This document shows positions 1 to 13,171 of a stretch of DNA of 64,000 bases, piece after piece. The notes beneath the pieces are model-generated. The model was not told the DNA's origin. It made no database searches and was given only the letters and a program-made list of their open reading frames with translations. The first letter of the stretch is position 1; the number at the start of each line of letters is the position of its first letter. The stretch lies in the NCBI GenBank assembly GCA_027605045.1, contig JAQFWX010000006.1, forward strand, positions 1,798,001 through 1,862,000, written 5' to 3'. The position numbers were made by a program, and so were the translations under genes. The DNA comes from Phallus indusiatus (lineage: Eukaryota; Basidiomycota; Agaricomycetes; Phallales; Phallaceae).

Positions 1-1275
1 TAATTAACAAGGGATAAAAGGAGGCAAAAATAACGTACATTCGATATATCCTGAGGTGAAGCAAAATTTGTTCCAAGATTGTAGCATGGCTGATTTATAT
101 TGCAGTCCGTGATTTGTTGAAGGATCATCAACCTGTTCGACAGTTATATGAAGAGATCCGTTCGCCGTAATAGCATTGTCTGTTCAATGTACAAAAGTCA
201 TGATCTGTTTTCTACGGTGCGAAAAAGGTCAACAACTACCTGGGCTATACCACTCCAAGTCCTCGGTCGCACCGTACCACAAGTCTACGCCCTCAAAATA
301 CGGATCATCACCTTGGTAGAATGTACGACCATCGGTATTGAACTCGTCTGAAAATACGAGATCGTATTGTTGTCCGTCCCACCCGGTCCGAGTCTTGACT
401 GGATCTGGTGTGTCCTGATCTACCAACGAACGGAGATTTGGGAAAACGGGAACTTGACCACTCGCATTGACTTGTACGTTATTATCAATAGCCAAATTCC
501 GATCGTTGTTTCTGAAAAATGTGATGATAGGGTAAAGAGTGAATAAACACACGATGCCGAAGACGAGGGCGGTTAAAACAAAAACATTGGCAAAGCCACG
601 AAGATTCAGCAATCCTCCATGTTTTCTTTTATCGGCGATACTTGGATCATGTAGAATATCGTCAGCGTCTAGTGGACTGTTTTGGTCTTGACTCGGGTCA
701 TATGCGTAAGCGAGAAAAGCGCCCTTGCCAGCTGGTGTAAAAGTTTCCTGGGGGTACTTGGATTCCGAGTTTGCGCTGTGCATTGAGAATCCGGAGTCTG
801 ATCCTGTGCTGAATCGGTTACGAAATCCGGTAGGCCGTGGTAGTGGGGGCTCATCGTCCCAAGTGTTTGCATCTGAGGCTAGTCGATAGAGTAACATGTT
901 ACCCCCTTTGCCAACGGTAGAAGACTCTCCTCGTTGGGTCATGTAAGGATATCCTCCGGGGCCTACACCGAGGGGAAACGATTCTTCGGAGACTAGACGC
1001 GACATACTACCGCGAGACTCGGGACGACTGGGAGAATGTGGGTTGAGAGGCGAGGAAACGTAGTAGGGTTGTCGAGGCGATGCTAACATGTGTTCATTTG
1101 TGGGACTTGAATACATGAGGGGGGTGCCCAGATGAGGCGTATTAGGAATTTGGCCACCATTATTGTTATTGATATAACTTGTGGAAGGGGAACCGTTGCT
1201 ACGCTGGTCGCCCTCAAAGGATGTTGGGGTGGTAGGACGGGATGCGAAGGGGTCAGGAACGGAAGCCGCGGCCAT
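1..1275 (-). CDS. KRE6: KRE6/SKN1-family beta-1,6-glucan synthesis protein, 5' part
   Basis: This is the N-terminal part of a type II membrane glycoside-hydrolase-16-like protein needed for cell-wall beta-1,6-glucan. It is expected in the ER and secretory pathway. The ATG is at 1275. Exon 1 runs 1275-240 and exon 2 runs 179-39, with a GT donor at 38; the rest lies off the left edge. The two exons join in phase (GAC codon across the junction). The first ~220 residues are Ser/Pro/Asn-rich and probably cytosolic. One membrane segment follows (FVLTALVFGIVCLFTLYPII, about residues 232-251). The lumenal start of the catalytic-like domain shows YDLVFSDEFNTDGRTFY, DPYFEGVDLWYG, DLEWYSP, then TANGSLHITVE and YKSAMLQSWNKFCFTSGYIE, all typical of the family. 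Codon 1 is the only ATG before the conserved region. The catalytic core cannot be judged here. Confidence 0.93.
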
Positions 1276-3804
1276 TTGAAGGAAAAGTCTACAAACGAAT
1301 GGCGCTCCCCGATGAGCTTGACGTGTTTTTAATTTGAGGGCGACGTCGTGGTTTACGGTGAGTGAAGTGAGTGGGCAGGTGGAGTTGAATGACAGAGCAA
1401 AAGGCTAAACGGAGATTGAATTTTGCGTCAGGGACGATGGTAGTAACTTCGGGCTTTTCAGATGATCCATGCTGCTTTCCTCACAAAAAAAAATTGCCCT
1501 TGATGTTTATCTTTCATTTCTGAACACTTTTCAAACGAGACGAGACTGTTTCTCAGCAAGTTAATTTAAACCTTCCGGATCTCCGTCTGGTTTTTGCGGT
1601 GCGCGCGCCGGGACTATCAGCGGTGTGAACGACGCAACGATAACCGACCAGTCACTCTTCCCATTTTCAGCAATCATCGCTACACTCTGATCAGGTTTTC
1701 TTCAGCTCAACCCTTCACCTTTTTTGAAGAAAGCACTTTCAAGCTCATCATTCGTCTTTCTTTTTCTTTCTTTCTTTTTTTCTTCACGAACAATAGTATC
1801 CACGAAAAAATAGCCGCCAAGGGTGCGTATGTAATCTAACCTCTTCTAGCCACCAGCGCTTGTCAATTGCACATGCCGTCGTCTCCGACCGGCGTTTTAA
1901 CATTCGCACCACATGGGCAACTGAGGTCACGATAACAAGTTGATGTTTCACGAAAATCTTATTGCAAATAACAACATTAATAGATCACACATCGTATGCG
2001 TTATTGTCAACTGATAGTCTAGCACATTGATTTGCTTGATGACTATCATAGACTCTTTGGACTGTTAATGCACAGCTCACAACAGCGCTTTTCTTTTCAG
2101 GCTGAAGGTTCTAGCACTGCGGAAAGAAATAAGAAATGGAGCATTTTCCTCATGCTACATCATACGCAGTTCGGTATTTACCGCAGAACTCTTCAATGAT
2201 GCGTCTATTCCCGAGCTCAACGACGTTTTTTTTTTCCTCCTCCAATAGAGCTTTTTGCCAAGATAATTTAACGCCAGTTATCAATATGTCAATGCCAAAT
2301 GACATCGTGGCTTCGGCACACCCATCAACAAGGCACGCAAAGAGAAGAACGTGCATGATCTGTCAGTCTTTTTCAAATCACATGGGAATGGTTATTGGAC
2401 TGGTGTTGGAAGGACACATGCCAGTAACTAAATATATATGTACGTATGTACCTATGTCCATTGTCGGTATTTATGGCCAGAACATGCAGAGCTACCTCTT
2501 GAACCTTGATTTGCGACCTTATCTCCCATTATCATAGTTCTCAGCCTACATGAATTCTGAGACCGGTGCTCATCTCCATCAAAACGAGCAGCCAGGGACT
2601 GATAGGGTATTCAACAAAATCTCATCGAGAATCACAATCACAGTCTTTAAAGGTAGGTTCCCGCACAATGTGCAGTGACTATACTACTAAACACCGAGTG
2701 AACATATGGTGCCATAATCTATCTCTCAGTTTGATCGGCCTTCAGCTTGAGAAAATTTAATTTAAGTTGATGAAGAACCGCAGCACATCATCTACTTGAG
2801 GAATAAGCCGCTTTTACAGAATGAAGCACACAAGGTATTATAATGCCCAAACTTGATATCTCCTGGGCTCCGTCAATCAATCATGGGGTGTGATGCCTAC
2901 TGCTAGTTAAGTAGGAAAAATCAACCTATCGAGGCCCCATCAAATCGTTTGTATGTATTTAATTTTCACAATAACACTCTGCGGCTGACACCCTGTCGTA
3001 AATCTCGCGTAGGCGGACTGGCTTAAGATTTCTTTAGCATGTTATAATCACACCACCCTGGTACGGTACACCCTGGGTACGCGCCTTGATTCACCTACTA
3101 TATATGTACAATGTACGTAGAGTACTGAATATCACAACGTCCATATTAATTGGAAGGATCTCCTCGTGATCAGCATCAAGACTACTGTTAACCAATATTC
3201 ATAGCTACCTTGTTCAAGATTTCTTACGGTATGTCAGAGTATACCTCAAGTGAAATGTGTAGATAGGCGTATGAATCAGGCACTCCCGGGCCCACTTGGA
3301 CTCGCTTGGAGTACTCACCCTTTGAACACAGCCCCGGACTCGCAGGAACTTGCCCGACGGTAAGTACTACTAAGCTATGTAACCCGTTTGCTGACTGAGT
3401 ATAATATAATTTGTAACCTCTTATGAGAGTCAACTCGTAATTCCAAAGACATCCAACACGTTATCAAGAGTAATGTAAGTCCTCTCTGCATTCAGAAATT
3501 AAATAAGACTCACAGTTCTAGATCTCCGAGTCTGTTATATATGTATTCTGAATTCCGCGGCTGTAAAGCGAAAGCGCCAAGCACGACCAATTCAAAATAC
3601 ATCCACGCAAACAAATACGCCGCCACGGCAAAAAATGCCCGTTTTTTTCTCCAAGCAGAGTCAAATCGTTTCTTTTCTTTTACCTTTACCTTACTTTCAA
3701 ACCTTTTTATTTTTTTCTCAACTTTCTTCCTTTTTTTTATTTCTTTCTGTTCTTATTTTTCTTTACCTTATTGTTCACGTTAATTATTCTATGCGATTGT
3801 AATC
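1276..3804. other. Intergenic region between divergent KRE6-like and MFS genes
   Basis: About 2.5 kb separates the two divergently transcribed genes, so both promoters should be inside it. The part next to the KRE6-like start has a pyrimidine-rich tract near 1755-1785. The part before 3805 is strongly T/C-rich (about 3660-3780), as is common upstream of fungal start codons. Short ORFs exist (for example 2136-2537, +, 133 codons) but show no recognisable domain and end without convincing splice signals. I see no RNA gene or mobile element. Confidence 0.5.
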
Positions 3805-5839
3805 ATGTCATCCCAACACCGACACAAAATCAGACAAGAAACCCTCGGCCCCGTAACCGACATTTACATTACACCAATTTCTCAATATTTCCCTTCGGAA
3901 TTTCTTAACGAGAAGTCAGAGCTCGAAGTTCTCCCGTCACCCTCTTTTCCAGAAGGAAGTATTCATGGATGGATGAACGTGATTGGCAGGTAAGTCTCGC
4001 CGCATCAAAACGATGAGCTCAATCGCAAGTAACGAATATCAACAGCATGCTAGCCATATTCTGCGCGGTTGGTTCCATAGTCTCTTTTGGGGCTTACCAA
4101 GACATCTACGCTGTTAGTTTTTTCAACCAATTCAGGATTCGTGTTACTTCCATCGTAATGACCTTACTGCCTCTGTTATTCAGACGGACTTTTTATCCCA
4201 ATGGACTCCATCGGCCATTAGCACCATTGGATCGGTCCGAATATTCCTGACCTTCGCCCTCTCGTTTCCCGTAGGAAAACTCTTAGACAACGGCTATTTC
4301 CGCTCGTTGGTTCTAGCTGGGACATTTTTGTTGATTCTGTCGTACGTATATACTTTCTTTTTTCTCTCGTTACGTTTTTTAATAAAATCCCGAAGTGAAT
4401 TTACTTTTGCGGCTGTTCGGCCGAACCGGTATCTCGAGGTATTTATCATTCAGGGTGTACTAGGCGGTGTAGCCTCCGGGCTTCTGTTCCTCCCTGCGAT
4501 ATCAATTATCTCCCAACACTTTGCAGTTAAACTTCCGATCGCCAATGCAATCGTACTGATGGGTATATCTCTCCCCGTTTCAGACTTGGATTAAATGAGA
4601 TTCACTTATCAATCGTACAGGATCGTTCGTGGGAGCTATTGTACAGGTTGTCGTAGTGAACAAACTTGCTCCTTTACATCGCAATTCGAACGAGTTCCTC
4701 ACAACCGCTATGTATACCTGTTTTTCCTAACTTTTTCTTACTATCGGCTTATCACACGCAACAGCTGTCTGGGTGTTATATTTCTCGTTCTTCTCGGCGC
4801 GGCCAACGGGCTATTCAGACCCAAGCCTCACGAAACCCTCTCCCCCGTTCAACAAACCAGCGTTTGGAAAGAGTTCTTCACTAACACTCCACATGTTGTT
4901 GCAACTGCCGGGTCAGTTCGAGTCTTTTTGAAGTGATTCGCATAATGTATCTCAAACTCAAACACCCATCCTCCGTTTCTTTAGTGTTTTCCTTGTCATG
5001 ATCGGGATATTCTTCCCTTGTAAGTCTGATATAGGTTCTAGATGTGCCTGCCGCTAACCGTCTGTCAAGATTTCTATTTGCAAGTATACGCCAATGATCA
5101 AGGATTGAGCTCCGTGGTCACAGACAATGTCGTACGTCAGGGCGAAATAATCGTCGTAAATCAAACTATTAAGTTTTTATTTATAGCTCCTGATTCTTAA
5201 TGCATCCGCTGTATTAGGCTGCATAACGTTCATAGTCCCAGCCACTACTTATAACCCTTTGGCCGGTAAAATTTCGTTCGTTGTGTCAATAGAATCATAA
5301 CTGATTTTACACAGTTCTTGCGTTTTGTAGTTTGGCCCTTGGTATTACAACCAGCCTTATGTCCATATTGCGACGTGATGTCGATGTTGTTATATTTGCA
5401 ATTTTTTACGGCTTTTTCTCCGGAGGCTGTGAGTTCATATAAAAAGAATCTCGGAACACCGCACACTAATTACTTCTTAGTTATTTCATTGATCGGCCAA
5501 GTTCCATTGACATTTTTCCAAGATGACCGTAGTGTTAGGTCCGTCCAGACACTCCCCCTTATTCATGCTTTGGCCTATCTTTTTTCTTTCCTGTAGATCC
5601 CGTAGTGGATTCTGGTTCTTCATTATTAGCACTTCAGTCCTGATAGGACCCCCCCTTCTTGGACTATCTCTTGGAAACCCCGAGTTTATATGGAAACAGC
5701 CTGCAATCGCAAGCGCGGTACGTCGCGAGCGAAAACAACATGTTCCCAGTCCTGTTTTCTAATTTTTTTTTAGGTTTTGATGTTCATTGGGGCGTTCCTC
5801 TTGTCTCTAAGTAGATTCATAGTCGCGCTCAGAAAATAG
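3805..5839 (+). CDS. MFS transporter, monocarboxylate-porter (MCT-like) family
   Basis: This is a 12-helix major facilitator, probably a plasma-membrane carrier; the substrate cannot be told. Thirteen exons fit with unbroken phase: 3805-3989, 4046-4112, 4184-4341, 4396-4562, 4621-4711, 4765-4911, 4985-5019, 5070-5131, 5187-5265, 5315-5428, 5481-5538, 5597-5717, 5774-5839. They total 450 codons including TAG, a normal length for fungal MCT-type proteins. Family signatures seen: GWMNVIG then a helix ending FGAYQDIY, PSAISTIGSVRIFLTF, FPVGKLLDNGYFR, SGLLFLPAISIISQHF, PYFYLQVYANDQGLSS and VIFAIFYGFFSGGFISL. The start follows a T/C-rich leader, and the ~50-residue N-terminus before helix 1 is usual. 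The MFS fold is certain; the choice of the small exon-2/3 junction is slightly less so. Confidence 0.9.
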
Positions 5840-6130
5840 TCACAGGATGACATGAACGTATGATCATGTAAATTATATCGTCCATCTTTTCAATAGTATT
5901 ATCTTATTTTCCATATTGGACGTGTTCCCGGGTCCATGACTGATAGTAATAATGCATGTAATGTTAGGCTGACCAGTTCCCTTGCATGGAGCAAGGAGAA
6001 ATTGGCACTTGCGACTGCGCCCTGAGCAGATGCAAAGGATCTGCCAAGTGGCAGTGCCAACATCTCCAGACGCCTCTAGTGCACCACATCAGAAAACGTG
6101 ACATTTCCCACGGTGCTTCTGGGCTGCAAC

Positions 6131-9100
6131 ATGTTGCCGTCGTCGACCGCCGAATCCATACCCCGGACTTATTCGCCTCCTCCTTCGAGCTCAACTACAT
6201 TGACCAACGAACAGAACAATGCGAATCTTATCTCTACACCTGCAGCTACATCCTCCCTGTCTAAAGAACCAACACCGTCGGTCAAGTCTAAGCACAGTCG
6301 TAAACGAACAGGAGACGGAACGTTTGCTATGCCACATCCTCGATCATCTCTCTCAATGATGCCTGGAAATTTACAACCAAATAAAGGGCCTCTTGTTCTC
6401 AATAAGTTTGTCTTGTACGAAAACAAATCGCGGTTCTACATTGTCGCTTCTAACACATCGGATTCTCGTCATCGCATGTTGAAGATCGACAGGACGGTAC
6501 AAGACGAATTGATTATCTCGGAAGGCGATGCTATATACAGTGGAAAGCAGATGAGCGAGATATTGACGATGCTTGAAGATGGGAATAAAAGTGCTGGAGG
6601 TTTAGGAAGGGCTCGTGTGTTTTTCGGTATCGCGGGTAAAGCTGCGTCCTCGGTCTTTCGCAACTTGTTTTCGCTCATGAGTTATTTAGGTTTCATCAGA
6701 TTTACGGCAGGATGGTATATGATATTGATCACTAAACGTCTCGTTGTCGCGCTGGTCGGCGGGCACTATATCTATCACGTTGAGCAAGTGGATATGGTAC
6801 CCATATGTTTCAATCAAAAAATCGACAAGCCTGCCGAAGAACAAAAGTTAGTGCGGTTAGTTCTCGACATGCCTTCTTTATTAACGACTCTTTGCAGACT
6901 AATGAACGCCTTCAAACAAGTCGATATGACCAAGAATTTCTATTTCAGGTCCCGTCCCTCTTGAGTCCCTTATATCGTAACTGATACCAAATTCTACAGC
7001 TATACCTATGACTTGACTTCGACGCTACAACACAACATGACTAAGAAACCTTATTCAAATATTACCTCTGCCCGTTGGACGTTCAACGATCGTTTTGCTT
7101 GGAACCACCATATGCTTTTCGAAGCATTTGGAAAGGGACAAGAAGGAATCATCAATAGTCCTTGGGTTCTCCCACTTGTTCATGGACACGTCGATCAAGC
7201 AAGCAAGTAAAATAATGTCACTAACAATCGCCGTTCCTGACTGTGCTTTGAACCAGAACTTGTTGTGCTCGGCCGGACTGTGTTTGTCACGCTAATTGCC
7301 AGACGTTCTCGACATTTCGCAGGGGCGAGATATTTGAAACGCGGTGTCAACTCTGAGGTATTTTATCACACTTGTATTCTGCTACGAGCTGCTAAACGTG
7401 GTTTGATAGGGTAATGTTGCAAACGAGGTTGAAACCGAGCAGATCGTCTTTGAAGCCATAACAACCCCTTTTTACTACCCACCTTCAAGATCTGAAGTCA
7501 CGGCTAGAGGGAAATCATTGACTCGTAGTCCGAATCCCCACTATACTAGTTATGTTCAGGTGCGTTTTCTTTATGTTTTCTCTATCGTTAAGATACCACG
7601 AAAAGAGTACAGTACCGTGGCAGTATACCTGTCTTCTGGACTCAAGATACAACCAGCATGACTCCGAAACCGCCTGTTGAGAGTAGGTCTCAATGTATAT
7701 GTCATATAGAGCTTGTCATTTAACAAAACTTCTTCAGTCACAGTCGTGGATCCCTTTTATACCGCTGCTGCCCTTCATTTTGACAATTTGCTGCAGCGTT
7801 ATGGTGCGCCAATCATGATTCTAAATTTAGTCAAGGTAAGTCGCGTTTCAGCTTGAGCGTGCTCAACCTTTATTGACCGTCTTCACTTTCAAAAGTCCCG
7901 AGAACCCCAACCAAGGGAATCCAAGTTGCTTCACGAGTATAATCAATGTGTCAAGTATCTGAACCAATTTCTTCCAGAGGGAAAGAAGATGGTTTATATT
8001 GCCTGGGATATGGCTCGAGCGTATAAAGAGTGGGTGAATGATGCGAGTGGCCGCCTAGAACTTTGATTGATGTTTCCTATAGGAAGACACAGGATGTCAT
8101 TAGCTATCTAGAGGATTTAGCCGAAGAATCAATATCGATAACAGGAATTTTTCACTCGGGTCCCGAGCCTCGCTCCCATAGTTTGCGCAATGATCCCGAG
8201 TGTGTTTCATCGCCTGTGATGTCAAGTTTATCTAACCGGATGTCTTTTGACCAGTCATAGCCCCCGTGATACTATTCTCCTACAGAACGGAATCTGCCGG
8301 ACCAATTGCATTGATTGCTTGGATAGAACCAATGCTGCGCAGTTCGTCTTTGGCAAACGCGCCCTCGGACATCAACTATACGCCTTGGGCATAGTTGATA
8401 ATCCAAATCTTCCCTTTGACTCGGATGCCGTTAACATGCTAACAGAAATGTATCATGATCATGGCGACAGTGAGTTTACCGCGTCATTAGCCTTTTTCGC
8501 TTTTATCGATAACTTCCATCGCTTTTCAGCCATTGCTTTACAATACACAGGAAGCGCATTAGTGAACCGTGTGGAAAGCTACCGTCGTATACCACATTGG
8601 CAAAGTCATTCGCGTGATATTATTGAGAATTTGAGGCGGTTTTATGCCAACTCTATGTTAGGTAAGAGTAAATTCGTTATTCACTTGCACTTTATCATTA
8701 CCGTTTACTCGGGAATAGATGCTGATAAACAAACGGCTATTGACATTTTCCTCGGCGTCCAGCCACCTTTACGTCCCATCAATCCAGAGAGGCGCGGAGC
8801 TAGCTATCGTCAATGGTTCAATCCAGAGTCCCTTGGTCCAGCTTATGTTCTTGAGAATTGTCAAAAGACACTTGAAGACTTCGCTCAGTTGCGAAGCGAT
8901 TTTTGGGTCGAGTATTATCGTCCCCTGTTGTTTACTCATTTGGCGAAGCATTTTGCGTATTCGATGAACAGTACACTAAAGCTTTCTGGGTAAACCTGTC
9001 TCGTTGCTTTGTGCTAATATGATCTCATTCTGCTTAACAGTAAAACAAATAATTTCAACGAGAGCCCATTTCTCCCGCGCTATAATCTGCATCAACCTAA

Positions 9101-9644
9101 GTCAGCTTCTCTTTTTTCCCAAGTCGCGTTTATAGACTGATTGCTTGGGAACCAAGATTAATCCAAGGAGTTCGGCGCTGGATTGGCGTTAACCAGTCTT
9201 CTCCCTCAAAAAAGTTAAAACTCCCTTCATCCACACGAAAAGAAAAAGACAAAGAAGATCAACCACCTTTGCCTGTCGATCCCTCATCATGCGAAGTGAT
9301 GTTTGAAAAACTTTTATCACCTAGCGTCTCAGCTAAAGAAGAAATCGAATACCAAAGGTAAATGATAACGTATTTTGTGTATGATTTACAACCTGATCTT
9401 TCTCCTAAGATATATTGATCAGTATCATACTCTTCTGACTTCTTCGAGCAGCAGCGCACAAAGAGAAGATCTAGATATGTATCGAATACATGTCCTCAAA
9501 ACCGATGGACATTACGACATGATTGAGAATAGTACTTCAATCGATCCTACGTACGCGTCATACGTTGTAGGACAGCCCTCCAACGTCTCTGAGACGGCTG
9601 TTCATTCTTATTATGCTAAATGGCTCAATTCTGATGCCATATAG
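6131..9644 (+). CDS. FIG4: FIG4-type SAC-domain phosphoinositide phosphatase
   Basis: This is a polyphosphoinositide phosphatase of the PI(3,5)P2-regulating complex on vacuole/endolysosome membranes. ATG 6131 opens a Ser/Thr/Pro-rich leader, then the SAC N-lobe ([40 protein letters not shown]). The catalytic motif is present as [17 protein letters not shown], with the CX5R(T) active site. Exons are traceable: 6131-6635, 6690-6846, 6898-6948, 7000-7202, 7257-7357, 7410-7559, 7613-7682, 7738-7835, 7896-8029, 8083-about 8220, about 8261-8469, 8530-8661, 8719-8989, then two or three C-terminal exons to TAG 9644. Intron 7203-7256 has a GC donor. Two joints are uncertain: about 8221-8260 (just before the catalytic motif) and 8990-9125. 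The C-terminus ([21 protein letters not shown]) looks complete. Confidence 0.9.
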
Positions 9645-10122
9645 ATATTTTCAGTATACGTTAAGAAATCTTTACTTATTATTGTTGAACTTTGAATCAA
9701 ACTTTATCTCATGCGTGCGACGTTCGGAACATAAAAGAAAAAGGGACGAGGAAGTCGGGGCGAGGAACTTGTGAGGAGATACGATTACCTTACATTCTGA
9801 ATGAGGAGTGACTAGTGACTAGTGACTAGTGAATGGGTAAGTTTTACAAGCCGGGATATTATACTTTAATCAAATCATGACGAATACATAAAAAAAAATT
9901 CGATTTCAACCGGCGGTCCCCGGACCTCCAACCCCCGGACCTCCAACTTACCACGAGTGGATGCTTTATATGCCGAATGACCCCGTTCCTCCAACAATGT
10001 TTCTTTTCGTCATCTGCACATAACTGAGCATTTATGCGCACACCCTGATTGACGACTAGTACTAAATTATTCGGCGAGTGGCTTTGACCACACAGATCGG
10101 AACGCCTTTTTCGTCCAATGAA
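9645..10122. other. Convergent intergenic region with short repeats
   Basis: This lies between the 3' ends of the FIG4-like gene (+) and the DUF6535 gene (-). It holds three tandem copies of TGACTAG near 9807-9832 and a direct duplication of CCCCGGACCTCCAAC at about 9918-9947. The stretch at about 9858-9882 (TTAATCAAATCATGACGAAT) has a near match at about 29001-29021, next to the duplicated segment described below. No gene is visible. Confidence 0.5.
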
Positions 10123-13100
10123 CTAAGGAGTGAGAGACTTGACGCTGTGTATATGTATATGTCTTTTAGCATACAGTCTGATGGTGATAATTCTGCAAAA
10201 AAGAAATACCTCGCTCGGAACAGCCGTCTGGGCACGCTCTTCGTTATCATAATTTCTTTCCAACATTGCACCTGACTCGGGTATAGACAGGTCCTCAGTC
10301 CGACCGATTATTTGTTCAAACATACGCAAAGACGCCGGCGCTTTCCACATTTTACCATGATAAAATTCGGCAGTCTCAGATAGTGCTTGTTTGATCAGGA
10401 ATGCGAACAGCTCATCTAGGTTTTTTCTGTCGAGCTTTGATTTTAAGAGGAGGGAAAATGGTTTGAGATCCTCTTGGAAAACCGAAAGCAGTTCCCATAT
10501 TTTGACGAGGACGGACAGATTGTAAAAAGCAGTGAACAAAGGCATCTCCACAGACTCAAGAAGATCCATTAAAAGTGAATGTACAACGCTAGTATCTTCG
10601 TCGATGCGGAAAGCACACGATAAGGTTCCAAAACATGTTGATAAGTTGGACGCGACATTTGGGTCATTCAAGAGGATTGTGGACAGATGGTGGCGGTTCC
10701 GTGGTAAGAGCAAGACTGTGAAAATACCAGATGTGGTGCATGATAAGTCCCAGTCGAGATTTTGTGAACACCATTGATATATGAGAGAGAGCTCGTGATA
10801 ACCCGTAGAAGGAAAGAGGGTAGCCGCTTTGGGCCTGATACACATGAAGCGCACACACCGTGCTGCCATACCTCTGGCATTATCCGTCATAGAATCGCAC
10901 CAGAATGAGTCCGTGCAGAGAATGTCTTTGAAGAAAGTGAAGTGGACCCCGTGTTCGTATGTGTGGGGGCAACGATCGAAAAGAAAGCTGCTAAACAGAC
11001 TAAGCAAAGATCTTTGTCTCTCTTCTTCGTTGGTTATAAATGGATGATGGGAGGTAAGTTGATGGTAAACAGTGATAAGGAGGCGATAGCATGTGACATA
11101 AGATTTGGCTTCCGAGGAACAGTCAGGCTTGCCAAGTTCAAAGTAATCAAACAGGTATTCAAATCTCCACCATCCCAGCTCTTCGCTATCAAAGCGTACT
11201 ATCCCCGCGTTATGTATGAGTTCACGAGTGGCATCAAATTTCCACCGGAAGAGATTGCGATGCTGAGGAGACTTGAGTATATGCGCGGCTACTGTATCAT
11301 TCCGTGGTGCCTGTTTTAAGTACCAGCACCACATAACTAGGGGAAGCTCGAGAGGTTCATTGCCAAGGAAAAAGCGGTCGAAGATCTCCCCACGAATATT
11401 ATATATGCTGCCATAAAAACGTATCCTTTCTGAAATGCGCCGATAGTTTTGATACTCTCCTGGCTCTAGCACGCTTTTGGGAATAGACCAGAGTAGACGC
11501 CAATGCTTAACGTCCTCGGTCAGAAGATCCAGACAAAGTCCATGACGCAAATCCAGGAGATTTGTTTCGCTGACATCAAGAGAATTGGAGAGACGCTTGC
11601 CACTCCCCTCAAACTGTCCAGCGATAGTTGGATGAACAGCTACAGACCGAGCAATAATGCGATGGACACTTCTGTCAGACGAGGCCGTGTAAAGCCAATC
11701 GACCGCCTGGGAATCGAGAAAAGTAGCGTTTGAGACAGCTCGCTTGATATTATCTTCTCTCCACTTTGTGAATTTCGGAAAATCAGCAGCGAATATTCTG
11801 GGTCGATGTTTTTCAAGACTTTGGCGCACTTTGTCACCCAGTCGCGAGATGAATGTGAAAAGATGTTGGAAGAGGCCCAGGGTGTAGTGAACGAGATGCT
11901 GAATAGTACGCCGAACTTGCAAATTCGCTTTTTCCCACACGCCCCGAAAACCTTTATTTAAGTTCGTGCTAGTCCAACGAACAATGTCTCGCAAAATGAA
12001 AAAGACAATTCCACCATAAATCGTTAATGAGGTTGTGTATGGGCATTCCGGGTACCAAATGGGCAATATCACGGAGATGAAATATAAAGTAAAAGTGATG
12101 CCCGTGATCACAACAACGGTCCAGGCGATATGGGCGTCCAGTGGAAACAAGAGTATCATAATTCCGGTGAGGAACAGGCCGACAGAAATATGAAGGAGAA
12201 TAGGCAGGAGATCGACGATCGCAGCGACCTTCCACTGTTCAAAACCGTTAAATCGCAATTGTCTTGCCCTCACTTTTTGATTCGCCGTTCCGGAAATCGA
12301 AGCCATGTAATAATACAACCATTGTTTTGCAAGAACCGCAAACAGCGCGGTAGATAATGTGATCGCTAGACTCGTGAACCATAAGCCGTTCACCAAAGAT
12401 GCATTTTTTGACGGTGTGAATGGTGAAGTAGGAGTTATAGTAGAAGCGGGTACATTGGTTATCGGTAGGCCGGTGAATTTCGCGCGTAGCAATTGGACGG
12501 TTTCAAATACTAAAGATGCAGTGACTCGGGTACTATCTTGCTGAAGGCTTTGAGAAGCCTGTGAGATGAATGTGGTTATAACGCCGGAAAAGAGGCCAGC
12601 CTGGCATGAAAAATAAGTTTTGAGTACTATAACGACAAAAAGATGTTATACATACAAAAACCAGAAGAACATCTACGGTCTCTTTCCAGCCTTCTACCCT
12701 CTCACGATCAAATGCCTCGGCTTCATCAAGGTAGGTCAACCAGATCCGAGCATTTTCAGATATCTCCTCTCCAAATCGATCTCGCGGATATTTCTCCTCG
12801 TAGTCATATCGATTATTCGCTAATGTGAAATGTCAAGGTAGGGAATACATAAATATAATTGTAGCGCTCATAACCAACCTTGCCCGGGTGATAATCCTTT
12901 AGTTAACCCAAAAAACCTCTTTCGTCCTGGCATGTTTCGTCGCGTATGTAGATGATCCGGGTTAGACGTTACGGGACCTGTACTAAGGTTGGGTGCAGCC
13001 TCTGAAACCAAATGTGTCAGCGAGATATTTTCCGTCTCCACACAAAATGAGAAACTGACCAAGGAAATCTCGGAAAAGATCTACCAATTTTTCTATGGTG

Positions 13101-13171
13101 TCGTCGGACTGTTCGTCGTTCATTGGAACAGCGTCAGCCTGAACCTGAGAGTGTTTGCTCTCCTTATCCAT
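10123..13171 (-). CDS. DUF6535 multi-pass membrane protein
   Basis: This protein is of unknown role, from a family expanded in Agaricomycetes. Four exons join in phase: 13171-13060, 13001-12879, 12819-12656 and 12600-10123, giving 958 residues. Residues about 80-135 carry the hallmark start of DUF6535 (YDYEEKYPRDRFGEE, WLTYLDEAEAFDRERVEGWK, VDVLLVFAGLFSGVITTFIS). Membrane helices follow: LWFTSLAITLSTALFAVLAK, IVDLLPILLHISVGLFLTGI and AWTVVVITGITFTLYFISVI. The last ~600 residues are soluble, alpha-helical looking and unlike anything I can name. The small upstream exons come from donor/acceptor phase agreement; an upstream ATG at 13285 would need read-through of the first intron and was not used. 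Subcellular location and function are unknown. Confidence 0.85.

Noticed and set aside
2136..2537. 133-codon plus-strand ORF in the first intergenic region
   Set aside because: No domain, odd composition and T-run interruptions; likely chance.
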